The notes below the pieces were generated by a model. The model did not search any database, was not told the DNA's origin, and saw only the letters and a list, made by a program, of their open reading frames with translations. Positions 1 through 6,681 of a DNA stretch of 8,822 nt are shown in pieces. The stretch is from contig CAYUJV010000120.1 in NCBI GenBank assembly GCA_964445085.1, positions 1-8,822 of the forward strand, read 5' to 3'. How positions within the stretch are numbered: position 1 is the stretch's first letter; the number at the start of each line of letters is the position of its first letter. Source of the stretch: Thiobacter sp964445085 (lineage in GTDB: Bacteria; Pseudomonadota; Gammaproteobacteria; Burkholderiales; Thiobacteraceae). The position numbers and the translations under genes are program-made.

Positions 1-383
1 CCCAGCTACGCACGCGCGAGCAGGAACCGGCGCGCGCCGCACCGCCTGCCCAGGCCGCGCCCTCGCGTCCGGAGCAGGCGCCCCGGCCCCTGCAGCAGCA
101 GATGCAGCAGCAGGTCCAGCCCCAGGTGCAGGAGCGCGTGCAGCAGCGCGCCCAGGAGGCACGCGAGCTCCGGCAGCGGGAGACGGCGCCGCGCGTCGTG
201 CCCCCAGATCAGCAAAAGGACCAGCGTCAGGATCAGCGACAGGAGCAGCGCCAGCAGAACCGCATCGAGCGCCAGGACCGGACCGAGCGCGGCAACCTGC
301 CCGGCGAGGCCGCGAACCGCACCTTCCGCGGACGCGGCGAGGAGCAGGGCGACCGGCGCCGCTCGGAGCGGCCCGAGCGCTGA
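1..383 (+). CDS. C-terminal end of a Gln/Arg-rich low-complexity protein (5' end outside window)
   Basis: The reading frame is open from base 3 to the TGA at 381-383, so this is the last 126 codons of a gene that starts upstream of the window. The visible part is almost entirely Gln, Arg, Glu, Pro and Ala, with runs of Gln near codon 31 and three tandem 12-base units encoding (D/E)QRQ at 219-254. It has no hydrophobic segment, no cysteine and no recognisable domain. It is probably a disordered, highly charged tail. Such tails occur at the C-termini of some exported or surface-associated proteobacterial proteins, but nothing here fixes the function. The stop is one base from the stop of the converging corA gene, with no terminator between them. 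That the frame is coding is supported by its continuity to the window edge and by the exact abutment with corA. The function is unknown. Confidence 0.7.
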   Translation, partial: QLRTREQEPARAAPPAQAAPSRPEQAPRPLQQQMQQQVQPQVQERVQQRAQEARELRQRETAPRVVPPDQQKDQRQDQRQEQRQQNRIERQDRTERGNLPGEAANRTFRGRGEEQGDRRRSERPER

Positions 384-384
384 G

Positions 385-1365
385 CTACAGCCAGCGGGCC
401 TGCTTCAGTCTGCGGTACAGCAGCAGGCAGCCGGCGAGGGTGAGTCCCGCGATGAGCGGATAGCCCCAGGGCCATTTCAGTTCGGGCATGACGTCGAAGT
501 TCATGCCGTACACGCCGGTGACCACGGTCGGGATCGCCAGCAGCGCGCCCCAGCCGGCGAGGCGCTTGGTGATGTCGGATTGATCGAGGGAGGCCTGGGC
601 GAGGCTGACGTTGGTGGCGGTGGTGAGCATCTCGCGGATGCTTTCCAGTCCGTCCTGGATGCGCAGCGCGTGGTCCTGGATGTCGCGGAAGTAGGGGCGC
701 AGCTCGGCCGGCGCCTGCCGGCTGTCGTGGCGCACCAGCTCGCGCAGCATCTCGCCCACCGGCACGATGCGCCGGCGCAGGCCCATCAGCGATTTCTTCA
801 GGCCGTAGATCTGGCGGGTGATGCCGCGCAGGCTGTGCTTGCGGCGGAAGATGGCGTCCTCCAGGCCCTCCAGCTGGTCCTCCAGCCACTCCAACGCGGG
901 AAAATACTGGTCCACCACCGCATCCAGCGCGCAATAGAGTGCGTAGGCCGGCCCCAGGGCGAGCAGCTGGGGCTCGGCCTGGGCGCGCTTCTGCAGTTGC
1001 GCCGCGTCGGGCGCGTCGCCGTGGCGCACGACGATCAGGAAGCGCGGGTTGAAGAAGAAGTGGATCTCGCCGAACTGCAGGCGGCCGTCGGCGACGCCGC
1101 AGGTGTTGACGGCGATGAACAGGGCGTCGTCGTAGATCTCCAGCTTGGGACGCTGGCGCGCCCGGTGCGCGTCCTCGGTGGCCAACTCGTGCAGGCCGAA
1201 TTCGTCGCGCAGGATGGCCATGAGCTCCGCCGTGGGCGCGTTGATGTCCAGCCAGACGAACTGGCCGTCGGAGCGCAGGGCGGCGCCGACTTCGCCGAGC
1301 GGAATGTCGCGCAGCTTCGTGCCCGCACCATAGAGGGCGCAGGCGTTTACTTCTCGCGTGGTCAA
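385..1365 (-). CDS. corA: CorA-family magnesium/divalent cation transporter
   Basis: Inner-membrane channel for Mg2+ (Co2+ and Ni2+ in some members) that works as a pentamer with a large cytoplasmic funnel. The 326-residue product has the family layout: an alpha/beta N-terminal domain, a long helical region (about 130-265), and two C-terminal membrane helices (about 268-285 and 302-318). Between them is the signature YGMNF at about 286-290, followed by the periplasmic MPEL loop and a basic C-terminus ending in WL, as in E. coli CorA. The length is normal. An upstream TTG at 1392 would add nine residues, but the TTG at 1365-1363 is chosen because a strong GGAGG lies six bases before it. It is transcribed divergently from ndh. 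The GMN and MPEL motifs favour CorA over the related zinc transporter ZntB, though metal preference cannot be proved from sequence. Confidence 0.95.
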   Translation of the reverse strand: MTTREVNACALYGAGTKLRDIPLGEVGAALRSDGQFVWLDINAPTAELMAILRDEFGLHELATEDAHRARQRPKLEIYDDALFIAVNTCGVADGRLQFGEIHFFFNPRFLIVVRHGDAPDAAQLQKRAQAEPQLLALGPAYALYCALDAVVDQYFPALEWLEDQLEGLEDAIFRRKHSLRGITRQIYGLKKSLMGLRRRIVPVGEMLRELVRHDSRQAPAELRPYFRDIQDHALRIQDGLESIREMLTTATNVSLAQASLDQSDITKRLAGWGALLAIPTVVTGVYGMNFDVMPELKWPWGYPLIAGLTLAGCLLLYRRLKQARWL

Positions 1366-1371
1366 GGCTCT

Positions 1372-1377
1372 CCTCCC
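1372..1377 (-). promoter_or_regulatory. Shine-Dalgarno site fixing the TTG start of corA
   Basis: On the minus strand GGGAGG lies six bases upstream of the TTG at 1365-1363. It would fall inside the coding region if the upstream TTG at 1392 were the start, which argues for the shorter protein. Confidence 0.75.
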
Positions 1378-1410
1378 TTTGCTTGTGCGCAATTGCCCAA
1401 GGGCGCACGT

Positions 1411-1416
1411 ATCTTA
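1411..1416 (-). promoter_or_regulatory. weak candidate -10 element for corA
   Basis: The minus strand reads TAAGAT here (four of six matches to TATAAT), about 46 bases upstream of the corA start. No convincing -35 lies at the right distance, so this is only a candidate. The corA promoter must lie in the 168-base region shared with ndh. Confidence 0.25.
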
Positions 1417-1439
1417 CCCCATGCCGCAGGGCACAAAGC

Positions 1440-1469
1440 CTGACGCGGACTGCACGCTTGGACTACAAT
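1440..1469 (+). promoter_or_regulatory. candidate sigma70 promoter of ndh
   Basis: A -35-like CTGACG (1440-1445) and a -10 TACAAT (1464-1469, five of six matches) are separated by 18 bases. Transcription would start near 1476, giving a leader of about 58 bases before the ndh ATG. It lies in the corA-ndh divergent region. Confidence 0.5.
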
Positions 1470-1533
1470 TGCGCCCAGTCAAACATCCGATGGCGGCAGG
1501 CCGCGCCATCCCACGCGCAGAAACCCGAATTTC

Positions 1534-2862
1534 ATGAGCGAAGCACCCTCTCCCGAACTGCACCACATCGTCATCGTCGGCGGCGGCGCCGGCGGACTCG
1601 AACTCGCCACCCGCCTGGGCGACACCCTGGGCCGCAGGAAGCAGGCTGCGATCACCCTGATCGACCAGGCGCGCACGCACTTGTGGAAGCCGCTGCTGCA
1701 CGAGGTGGCGGCGGGCAGCCTCAATTCCCACGACGACGAGCTCGAATACCTGGCCCAGGCGAAGTGGCATCACTTCCGCTTTCGCCTCGGCCGCATGGAA
1801 GGCTTGAACCGCGAGAAGCGCGAAGTCTACGTCGCGCCCACCTACGACGAGGATGGCGCGGAGATCGTGCCGCGGCGCGTGTTCAAATACGACACCCTGG
1901 TGATCGCCGTCGGCAGCATGACCAACACCTTCGGCACGCCGGGCGCGCGCGAGCACTGCATGATGCTCGACACCACGGAACAGGCCTCGAAGTTCCACCA
2001 GCACCTGATCAACGCCTGCCTGCGCGCGCACACCCAGGCCACGCCGATCAAGCCCGGGCAGCTGACGGTGGCCATCATTGGCGCCGGCGCCACCGGCGTC
2101 GAGCTGGCGGCGGAACTGCACGAGACCACGCGCGCGCTCTACGCCTACGGCCTGGAAAAGATCGAGCCGGAGAAGAACGTGCGCCTGGTGATCATCGAGG
2201 CCGCGCACCGCATCCTGCCGGGCCTGCCCGAGCGCCTGTCGGCCGCCGCGGACAAGGAGCTGCGCGAGCTCAAGGTCAACATCTTCACCGGCGAGCGGGT
2301 GGTGGAGGTGGGGCCCAACGGCGTGCGCACCGAGAGCGGCCTGTTCATTCCGGCATGCACGGTGGTGTGGGCGGCAGGCATCAAGGCGCCGGATTTTCTT
2401 GCCACGTTGGATGGGCTCGAGGTCAATCGCCTCAACCAGCTGCTGGTGAAGCCGACGCTGGAGACCACGCTCGACCCGAACATCTTCGCCCTGGGCGACT
2501 GCGCCAGCTGCCCCCAGCCCGGCTCGGACACGCCGGTTCCGCCGCGGGCCCAGGCCGCGCACCAGCAGGCGACCCTGCTGGCGAAATCGCTGGCGCGCCG
2601 CCTCAAGGGCAAGAGCCTCCCGGAATACGTCTACCACGACTACGGCTCGCTGGTGGCCCTCGGCCGCTACACCACCGTGGGCAATCTGATGGGCGGACTC
2701 GCCAAGGGCGGCCTGATGATCGAAGGCCACATGGCGCGCTTCGTGTACTGGTCGCTGTACAAGAAACACCAGGTGGCCCTGCACGGCTGGCTCCGCGTCT
2801 GGCTGTCCACCCTCGCCACCTTCATCAACTCGCCGAACAAGCCCAAGGTCAAGCTGCACTGA
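1534..2862 (+). CDS. ndh: type II NADH dehydrogenase (NDH-2), FAD-dependent
   Basis: Membrane-peripheral flavoenzyme that passes electrons from NADH to the quinone pool without pumping protons, regenerating NAD+. The 442-residue product has two Rossmann dinucleotide folds: GGGAGG at residues 16-21 binds the FAD ADP moiety, and GAGATG at 183-188 binds NADH. ALGDCA around 319-324 is the second FAD contact, and the AQAAHQQ stretch at 339-345 matches the quinone-site motif of NDH-2 enzymes. The last 60 or so residues are hydrophobic and aromatic with basic residues, fitting the amphipathic membrane anchor. Length is close to E. coli Ndh (434). The ATG at 1534 is preferred because only nine residues precede the FAD strand. 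Its ribosome binding site is weak. It has its own promoter and a hairpin follows the stop. Other pyridine nucleotide-disulfide oxidoreductases are less likely because of the C-terminus and the AQxxxQ motif. Confidence 0.95.
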   Translation: MSEAPSPELHHIVIVGGGAGGLELATRLGDTLGRRKQAAITLIDQARTHLWKPLLHEVAAGSLNSHDDELEYLAQAKWHHFRFRLGRMEGLNREKREVYVAPTYDEDGAEIVPRRVFKYDTLVIAVGSMTNTFGTPGAREHCMMLDTTEQASKFHQHLINACLRAHTQATPIKPGQLTVAIIGAGATGVELAAELHETTRALYAYGLEKIEPEKNVRLVIIEAAHRILPGLPERLSAAADKELRELKVNIFTGERVVEVGPNGVRTESGLFIPACTVVWAAGIKAPDFLATLDGLEVNRLNQLLVKPTLETTLDPNIFALGDCASCPQPGSDTPVPPRAQAAHQQATLLAKSLARRLKGKSLPEYVYHDYGSLVALGRYTTVGNLMGGLAKGGLMIEGHMARFVYWSLYKKHQVALHGWLRVWLSTLATFINSPNKPKVKLH

Positions 2863-2863
2863 G

Positions 2864-2903
2864 GCATGGCCCGTGCCGGCCCCGGCGCGGCCATGCGGCT
2901 TTT
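2864..2903 (+). terminator. probable intrinsic terminator after ndh
   Basis: GCATGGCC (2864-2871) pairs perfectly with GGCCATGC (2889-2896). The interior can also pair with one bulge. A short T4 run follows at 2900-2903. The stem starts two bases after the ndh stop codon. The T-run is short, so termination may be partial. Confidence 0.5.
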
Positions 2904-2942
2904 GGCATATCCCATTCGTAATGCCCCGGCCCCGAGTGCGGG

Positions 2943-2951
2943 TGCTATACA
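2943..2951 (+). promoter_or_regulatory. candidate extended -10 promoter for the metallopeptidase gene
   Basis: TGC followed by TATACA (2946-2951) resembles an extended -10 (TGnTATAAT). No good -35 lies upstream. The site is about 80 bases before the ATG of the next gene, in a 170-base gap. Confidence 0.35.
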
Positions 2952-3032
2952 TGACATAAGCATGCCCGGGCGCGCTCGCCGCGGTTCCGCGCCTGCCGGC
3001 CATTTCCCGATCAGAACGAACGGAGGACAGTC

Positions 3033-5174
3033 ATGGATATCGATCGCATGCGTGTACGGCCGCGCCCCGGGCGCGGCTGGATGCTGGGGTGCCTGCTGGC
3101 GCTGCTGGCCGGGCCGGGCGTGGCCAGCCAGCCGACGCCGCCCGTCAGCATCGACGTCGCCGAGGAGAAGGGCCGGGAGGCGAATTCCGTGGTGGCGGTC
3201 GTGACCCTGACGGCAAACATGGAGGTGGCCAAGCCGGTGCTGTCCTTCCAGGCGGCAGACGGCGGTCTCAAGCTGGACGGCAAGCGCCAGCCGCTGCGGC
3301 TCGCACCCCGGGAGCCGCAGACGATCCGCGTGCCGATCGCCGTGAGCAAGCCCGGCGTGCATCGCATCGATTTCCGCGTGCAGGCGGAAGCGAAGGGCTA
3401 CGAGAGCGCCGGCGGCTTCGCCCGGCGCTACGTGGTGTGGGATGGCAAGCAGCCGCCGCGCATCCTCACCGGCAAGGAAGTCCGGCGCGAGCAGCGCATG
3501 GAAATCGAGCGCCAGCTGCAGGAGGCGCTGCGCAAGCAGCCGGATGCCAGGCTCAGCATCGACACCTTGCTGCGCCGCCCGCTCAAGCCGGTGAAGGTGG
3601 ATGCGGGCGCCAATGACAAGGCGCAACAGGCGCTGGCACCGCCCGCGCCCGGCATCGAGCCGTACGAGACCGATGTCGTGGTCGACAAGACCGCGGACGT
3701 GGTGCGCAAGCTCGACCCGATCACGGTCACCGGCCGCATCTTCTACACCGACCGCGCCGGCACCCTGCGCCCGCTGATCAACGCCACAGTGGACATCCGC
3801 GACTCCGACACCTTCGGCGACGAGCAGCTCACCTCCGTCATCACCGGCTGGGACGGCCGCTTCTCTGCGGTGGTCAACAACGACGACGGCTGGTTCCAGA
3901 ACGGCCGCGACATCTACATCCGTGTGCGCACGACCAACAGCCGCTTCCGCGTCCAGGACTGCGCGGCGTGGCCGGATTGGACCTACTCGTGGGTGTCGGA
4001 CGTGCGCAACGACCTGTCGGACGGCACGGTGGTCGATTTTGGCAGCCTCGCGACGAACGATAACAACGAGGCCTCGATCCTGTTCCAGGATCTCAACCAG
4101 GGCTGGAACTTCCTTACCACCGCCGGCGGGCAGGATCCCGGCTTCGTCGACCTGTGCTGGCCGGAGGGCGCCAGCCAGTACTCCACCTTCTGGGAGGAAA
4201 TCGACATCGAGGACGGCGACGAGGTGGCGCGCGACATCGTGCTGCACGAATATGGCCACGCGACCATGCACAACGCCTACGACGGCTACTGGCCGCCGAA
4301 CACCGGCGGCGACCATGGCTTCGACGACATCCTGCACCAGAACATGGCCTTCACCGAGGGCTGGGGCACCTTCATCGCCCTCGCCATCAACGACGACGGG
4401 GTGTACAACTCCAACGGCTGGAGCCGCCTCATCGAGAGCTTCTCCCATGCGTCGGGTCATACCAGCGGCGACGGGCAGGTGAACGAGGGCCACGTCGCCG
4501 CGGGCATGCACGACGTGCGCGACGCCAACGCCGATGGCACCTGCACCGGCGGCGCCCAATGCGACCCGAGCGGGGCCAACGCGGCCCAGATGGCCCAGAT
4601 CTGGCGCGACTCGTTCTGGCGCAGCAAGGCCGACAACATCGGCGCTTACTGGCCGCGCCTGTGCTCGGAACTGGACAGCGCCCAGGGCAGCGCGGCGGTG
4701 CGCGCGCTCGCCTTCAACGACATCAACGTGGCGGCGTGCAAGTGCTCGGCTTCCACTGCCCTGGCCGACACGCGCGGCGGCGCGGCCGCGGTGCGCGACC
4801 TGCGCATGCTGCGTGACCGCGGCCTGCGCAACACCGCGCTGGGCCGGCGCGTCATTGACCTCTACTACCGCCACACGGCCGAGGTCACCGGCATGCTGCT
4901 GAAGGATGCCGAGCTGCGGCGCAGCGCGGCCGTCCTGTTCGAGCGGGCGGCGGAGGCCGCGCGCGTGCTGCGCGCGGGTGAGGAGCGCACGGGCGTTCTG
5001 CTCGATGCCAAGCATGCGCGCATGGCGCAGGATTTCATCCGGCGCGTGCAGAAGAACGGCAGTCCGGAGCTGAGGCAGGATTTCGAGGAGGTGCGGCGGC
5101 TGGTAGACCAGCTCGAAGGCCGCAGCTACGAGGAAATCCGCCAGAAGTTCGAATATCCGGCCAAGACCAAGTAG
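3033..5174 (+). CDS. secreted HEYGH zinc metallopeptidase-like protein with transthyretin-like and CFI-box-like domains
   Basis: A 713-residue exported protein, probably a zinc-dependent peptidase. GGAGG six bases before the ATG fixes the start. Residues 1-32 are a signal peptide: basic start, hydrophobic core, cleavage near VAS-Q. A beta-rich region follows (about 35-145), then a charged helical linker, then a Greek-key-like segment (about 227-320) resembling carboxypeptidase-regulatory or transthyretin-like domains. The catalytic signature is HEYGH at 405-409, with EGWG at 442-445 offering Glu442 as a likely third zinc ligand, a gluzincin arrangement. Seven cysteines in the mature part (310, 375, 504, 510, 544, 569, 571) suit an oxidising location. 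Residues 571-650, with LRDR, TALGRR and LYYRH blocks, resemble the CFI-box-CTERM domain but lack a clean CFIATAAYG box. A charged helical tail ends the protein. The substrate is unknown. It is flanked by apparent promoter and hairpin signals, so probably monocistronic. Confidence 0.85.
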   Translation: MDIDRMRVRPRPGRGWMLGCLLALLAGPGVASQPTPPVSIDVAEEKGREANSVVAVVTLTANMEVAKPVLSFQAADGGLKLDGKRQPLRLAPREPQTIRVPIAVSKPGVHRIDFRVQAEAKGYESAGGFARRYVVWDGKQPPRILTGKEVRREQRMEIERQLQEALRKQPDARLSIDTLLRRPLKPVKVDAGANDKAQQALAPPAPGIEPYETDVVVDKTADVVRKLDPITVTGRIFYTDRAGTLRPLINATVDIRDSDTFGDEQLTSVITGWDGRFSAVVNNDDGWFQNGRDIYIRVRTTNSRFRVQDCAAWPDWTYSWVSDVRNDLSDGTVVDFGSLATNDNNEASILFQDLNQGWNFLTTAGGQDPGFVDLCWPEGASQYSTFWEEIDIEDGDEVARDIVLHEYGHATMHNAYDGYWPPNTGGDHGFDDILHQNMAFTEGWGTFIALAINDDGVYNSNGWSRLIESFSHASGHTSGDGQVNEGHVAAGMHDVRDANADGTCTGGAQCDPSGANAAQMAQIWRDSFWRSKADNIGAYWPRLCSELDSAQGSAAVRALAFNDINVAACKCSASTALADTRGGAAAVRDLRMLRDRGLRNTALGRRVIDLYYRHTAEVTGMLLKDAELRRSAAVLFERAAEAARVLRAGEERTGVLLDAKHARMAQDFIRRVQKNGSPELRQDFEEVRRLVDQLEGRSYEEIRQKFEYPAKTK

Positions 5175-5191
5175 CGACTGCCAATCCGTAC

Positions 5192-5211
5192 CGGGCCCGC
5201 CGCCGGGCCCG
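5192..5211 (+). terminator. GC-rich hairpin after the metallopeptidase gene
   Basis: Two copies of the self-complementary octamer CGGGCCCG (5192-5199 and 5204-5211) flank a four-base loop, giving an 8-bp all-GC stem 17 bases after the stop. No T-run follows. It may act as a weak terminator or protect the mRNA 3' end. Confidence 0.45.
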
Positions 5212-5240
5212 CGTCGGCGCCCATCCTGGCACGGCTCCTC

Positions 5241-5246
5241 TATAGT
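5241..5246 (+). promoter_or_regulatory. candidate -10 element for the HbpS-like gene
   Basis: TATAGT matches five of six bases of the -10 consensus in an otherwise GC-rich gap. No clear -35 is seen at 16-18 bases. The implied leader is about 105 bases. Confidence 0.35.
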
Positions 5247-5355
5247 GAAACAGGCGGCCCAAGGTTTGCGCCCGCCCCTGTCCCGGACATGGTCTTGGGC
5301 AGGGAGCGTGCCCGGGCAGCCGCTTCCACGCCCACCATCAAAGAGGAGAGATCGA

Positions 5356-5859
5356 ATGCGCAAGCTGTCTCTATACGCGGCGGGCTGTCTCGCCGCCTTC
5401 GCCCTGCCCGCCGCTGCCGCGGAAGCGCCGGTCGTGGTGAAAATCCCCCGCCTCACCATCGAGGCGTCCGAGAAACTGGCCCGTGCCGCGATGGAGGCCT
5501 GCCGCAAGGAAGGCATCCAGATCGGCGTGACCGTGGTCGATCGCAGCGGCGATCCCATGGCGGTGCTGCGCGACACGCTGGCGCCGCGGGTGACGCTGGA
5601 AGTGAGCCGGCAGAAGGCCTATACCGCCGTGAATTTCAACGCGGCGACGTCAAGCATGACCAACCGCTTCACCCAGCCGTTCTCGGTGGGCAAGGTGGAG
5701 GGCCTGGTGTTCTCGGCCGGCGGCCTGCCGATCGAGGCGGCGGGCAACATCGTGGGCGCGGTGGGTGTCTCCGGCGCCGCCACCGGCGAGCAGGACGAGG
5801 CCTGTGCCCAGGCCGGGATCCAGGCCATTCAGTTCGAGCTCGAATCCGCCGGGCTCTAG
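5356..5859 (+). CDS. exported GlcG/HbpS-family (heme-degrading/binding-like) protein
   Basis: A 167-residue protein of the GlcG/HbpS (formerly DUF336) family. Characterised relatives include Streptomyces HbpS, which binds heme, and GlcG, encoded in the E. coli glycolate locus. Most members are of unknown function. Residues 1-22 form a clear signal peptide ending in AAAA-E, so the mature 145-residue domain is exported, probably to the periplasm. Family features are VTVVDRSGDPMAV (about 58-70), the KAYTA stretch, the GG-LPI turn, and the GNIVGAVGVSGA segment near the C-terminus followed by EQDEACAQAGI. The ATG at 5356 is chosen over an upstream in-frame start at 5245 because GAGGAG (5343-5348) is seven bases before it and the signal peptide begins exactly there. 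Hairpins on both sides suggest a single-gene unit. Ligand and role cannot be assigned from sequence. Confidence 0.85.
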   Translation: MRKLSLYAAGCLAAFALPAAAAEAPVVVKIPRLTIEASEKLARAAMEACRKEGIQIGVTVVDRSGDPMAVLRDTLAPRVTLEVSRQKAYTAVNFNAATSSMTNRFTQPFSVGKVEGLVFSAGGLPIEAAGNIVGAVGVSGAATGEQDEACAQAGIQAIQFELESAGL

Positions 5860-5864
5860 ACCTC

Positions 5865-5905
5865 GCGGCGGGGATTCCCGCCGCCGCCACTGGCGCTTCG
5901 CGCCA
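5865..5905 (+). terminator. two tandem hairpins after the HbpS-like gene
   Basis: The first hairpin is GCGGCGGG (5865-5872) with CCCGCCGC (5877-5884) and a four-base loop. The second is TGGCGC (5891-5896) with GCGCCA (5900-5905) and a three-base loop. Neither is followed by a T-run. They begin six bases after the stop and probably mark the transcript 3' end. Confidence 0.45.
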
Positions 5906-5995
5906 AAATCGACGAGGATGGGCGGCCGCCACAGTGCGCGGCGGCGCGCGGGCATCCGCTGACTGGCTGCCCGCGCCTCATTTCGTCAAGAAGAG

Positions 5996-6658
5996 ATGCC
6001 ACCCGTGACCGCAACGCCCCAACCCAATGCCGATTCCCAGCGTGTGCTCGCGGCCCTCATGGGCCTGCACCGCGCCTATCCCCTGGAGCGGCGCATCCGC
6101 AAGGAAGCCTGCGACGCCACCCGCGAGACCTATCTCGCCGTCCTGCTGCGCTGGATGCAGACCGGCGCCGCGCCCTCGACCGACGGCTTCGACCGCGAAG
6201 CCCTCGACGAGCTGACCGCGCTCGACGCGCTGTTCATCGTCGATGGCCAGATCGGCTGCCCGCCGTTCAATCCCGCCCCCACCGACATCCAGGTGCGCTT
6301 TCCCCACGAAACCCTGCATGCGCTGTCCGCGCTGGACGCACTGGCCCTGCCGCGCCTCGTCGGCGCGCCGGCGACCATCGAGACCCGCTGCGCCATGAGC
6401 GGCGAGCCCATCAGCCTGACTCTGACCGCGGAGGGTGCGCTGGGGGAGGCGGATCTGGGCGCGGCGGTGGTCGCTTTTCAGAAGGTGGCGGACGACGTGA
6501 ACCGCTATGCGTTCGATCTGGCGCCGGGGATTCGCTTCCTGCGGCCGCAGCATGTCGGGCCGCTGCGCCAGGTGCTCACGCTGGGCGAGGCGTCCGCCGT
6601 GGCCAACGCCTTCTACGCGTTCCAGCGCAAGCTGCTGCGGGGGGAAGAGCAGGAGTGA
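5996..6658 (+). CDS. MerB-fold (alkylmercury lyase-like) protein lacking the catalytic cysteines
   Basis: A 220-residue protein whose middle and C-terminal parts align with organomercurial lyase MerB. Enzymatic MerB splits carbon-mercury bonds using Cys96, Asp99 and Cys159 (R831b/R388 numbering). Here the block around residues 108-142 keeps the family pattern ALD..ALP.L.G followed 21 residues later by RCAMSGEPISLT. The spacing from the Cys96 position to the structural Cys117 is preserved exactly (Ser111 to Cys132), and Asp114 matches Asp99. Cys96 is replaced by Ser111, and the Cys159 region has no cysteine (Phe173 or a neighbour). The N-terminal part is helical, as in MerB's winged-helix-like domain. 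Classical lyase activity is therefore unlikely, and no mer genes are nearby. Start uncertain: the ATG at 5996 has AAGAAGAG directly against it, so the GTG at 6005, nine bases beyond that motif, may be used. No signal peptide, so cytoplasmic. Confidence 0.8.
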   Translation: MPPVTATPQPNADSQRVLAALMGLHRAYPLERRIRKEACDATRETYLAVLLRWMQTGAAPSTDGFDREALDELTALDALFIVDGQIGCPPFNPAPTDIQVRFPHETLHALSALDALALPRLVGAPATIETRCAMSGEPISLTLTAEGALGEADLGAAVVAFQKVADDVNRYAFDLAPGIRFLRPQHVGPLRQVLTLGEASAVANAFYAFQRKLLRGEEQE

Positions 6659-6681
6659 TCGCGCCAGGGAAGGCGCGATCA
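6656..6681. terminator. 10-bp inverted repeat containing both convergent stop codons
   Basis: TGATCGCGCC (6656-6665) and its exact complement GGCGCGATCA (6672-6681) flank a six-base loop. The first three bases of each arm, read outward in each direction, are the TGA stop codons of the plus- and minus-strand genes. The position suggests a shared bidirectional terminator, although no T-run follows on either strand. Confidence 0.6.

Noticed and set aside
233..1408. A second minus-strand frame overlapping corA
   Set aside because: It is Arg/Pro/Ala-rich in a frame offset from corA, with no domain. CorA with its GMN motif accounts for the region.
1414..3003. A 529-codon open frame on the minus strand opposite ndh
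   Set aside because: It is a shadow of ndh with low-complexity composition and no domain, while the plus strand encodes a complete NDH-2.
3081..3095. Possible lipoprotein processing at Cys20 of the metallopeptidase
   Set aside because: The residues before the cysteine (WMLGC) are a poor lipobox and the hydrophobic stretch lies mostly after it, which fits ordinary signal peptidase I cleavage.
5245..5355. N-terminal extension of the HbpS-like protein from an upstream in-frame start
   Set aside because: It would bury the signal peptide 37 residues into the protein and overlap the candidate promoter. The ATG at 5356 has a good ribosome binding site.
2667..5576. A 969-codon open frame on the minus strand
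   Set aside because: It runs antisense through the end of ndh, the metallopeptidase and the start of the HbpS-like gene, including the gaps between them. The plus-strand frames carry motifs, signal peptides and ribosome binding sites. Long antisense frames are expected in GC-rich DNA.
5996..6658. Mercury resistance gene merB
   Set aside because: The catalytic cysteines are absent and there are no merR, merA, merT or merP genes in the window, so a resistance role is not supported.
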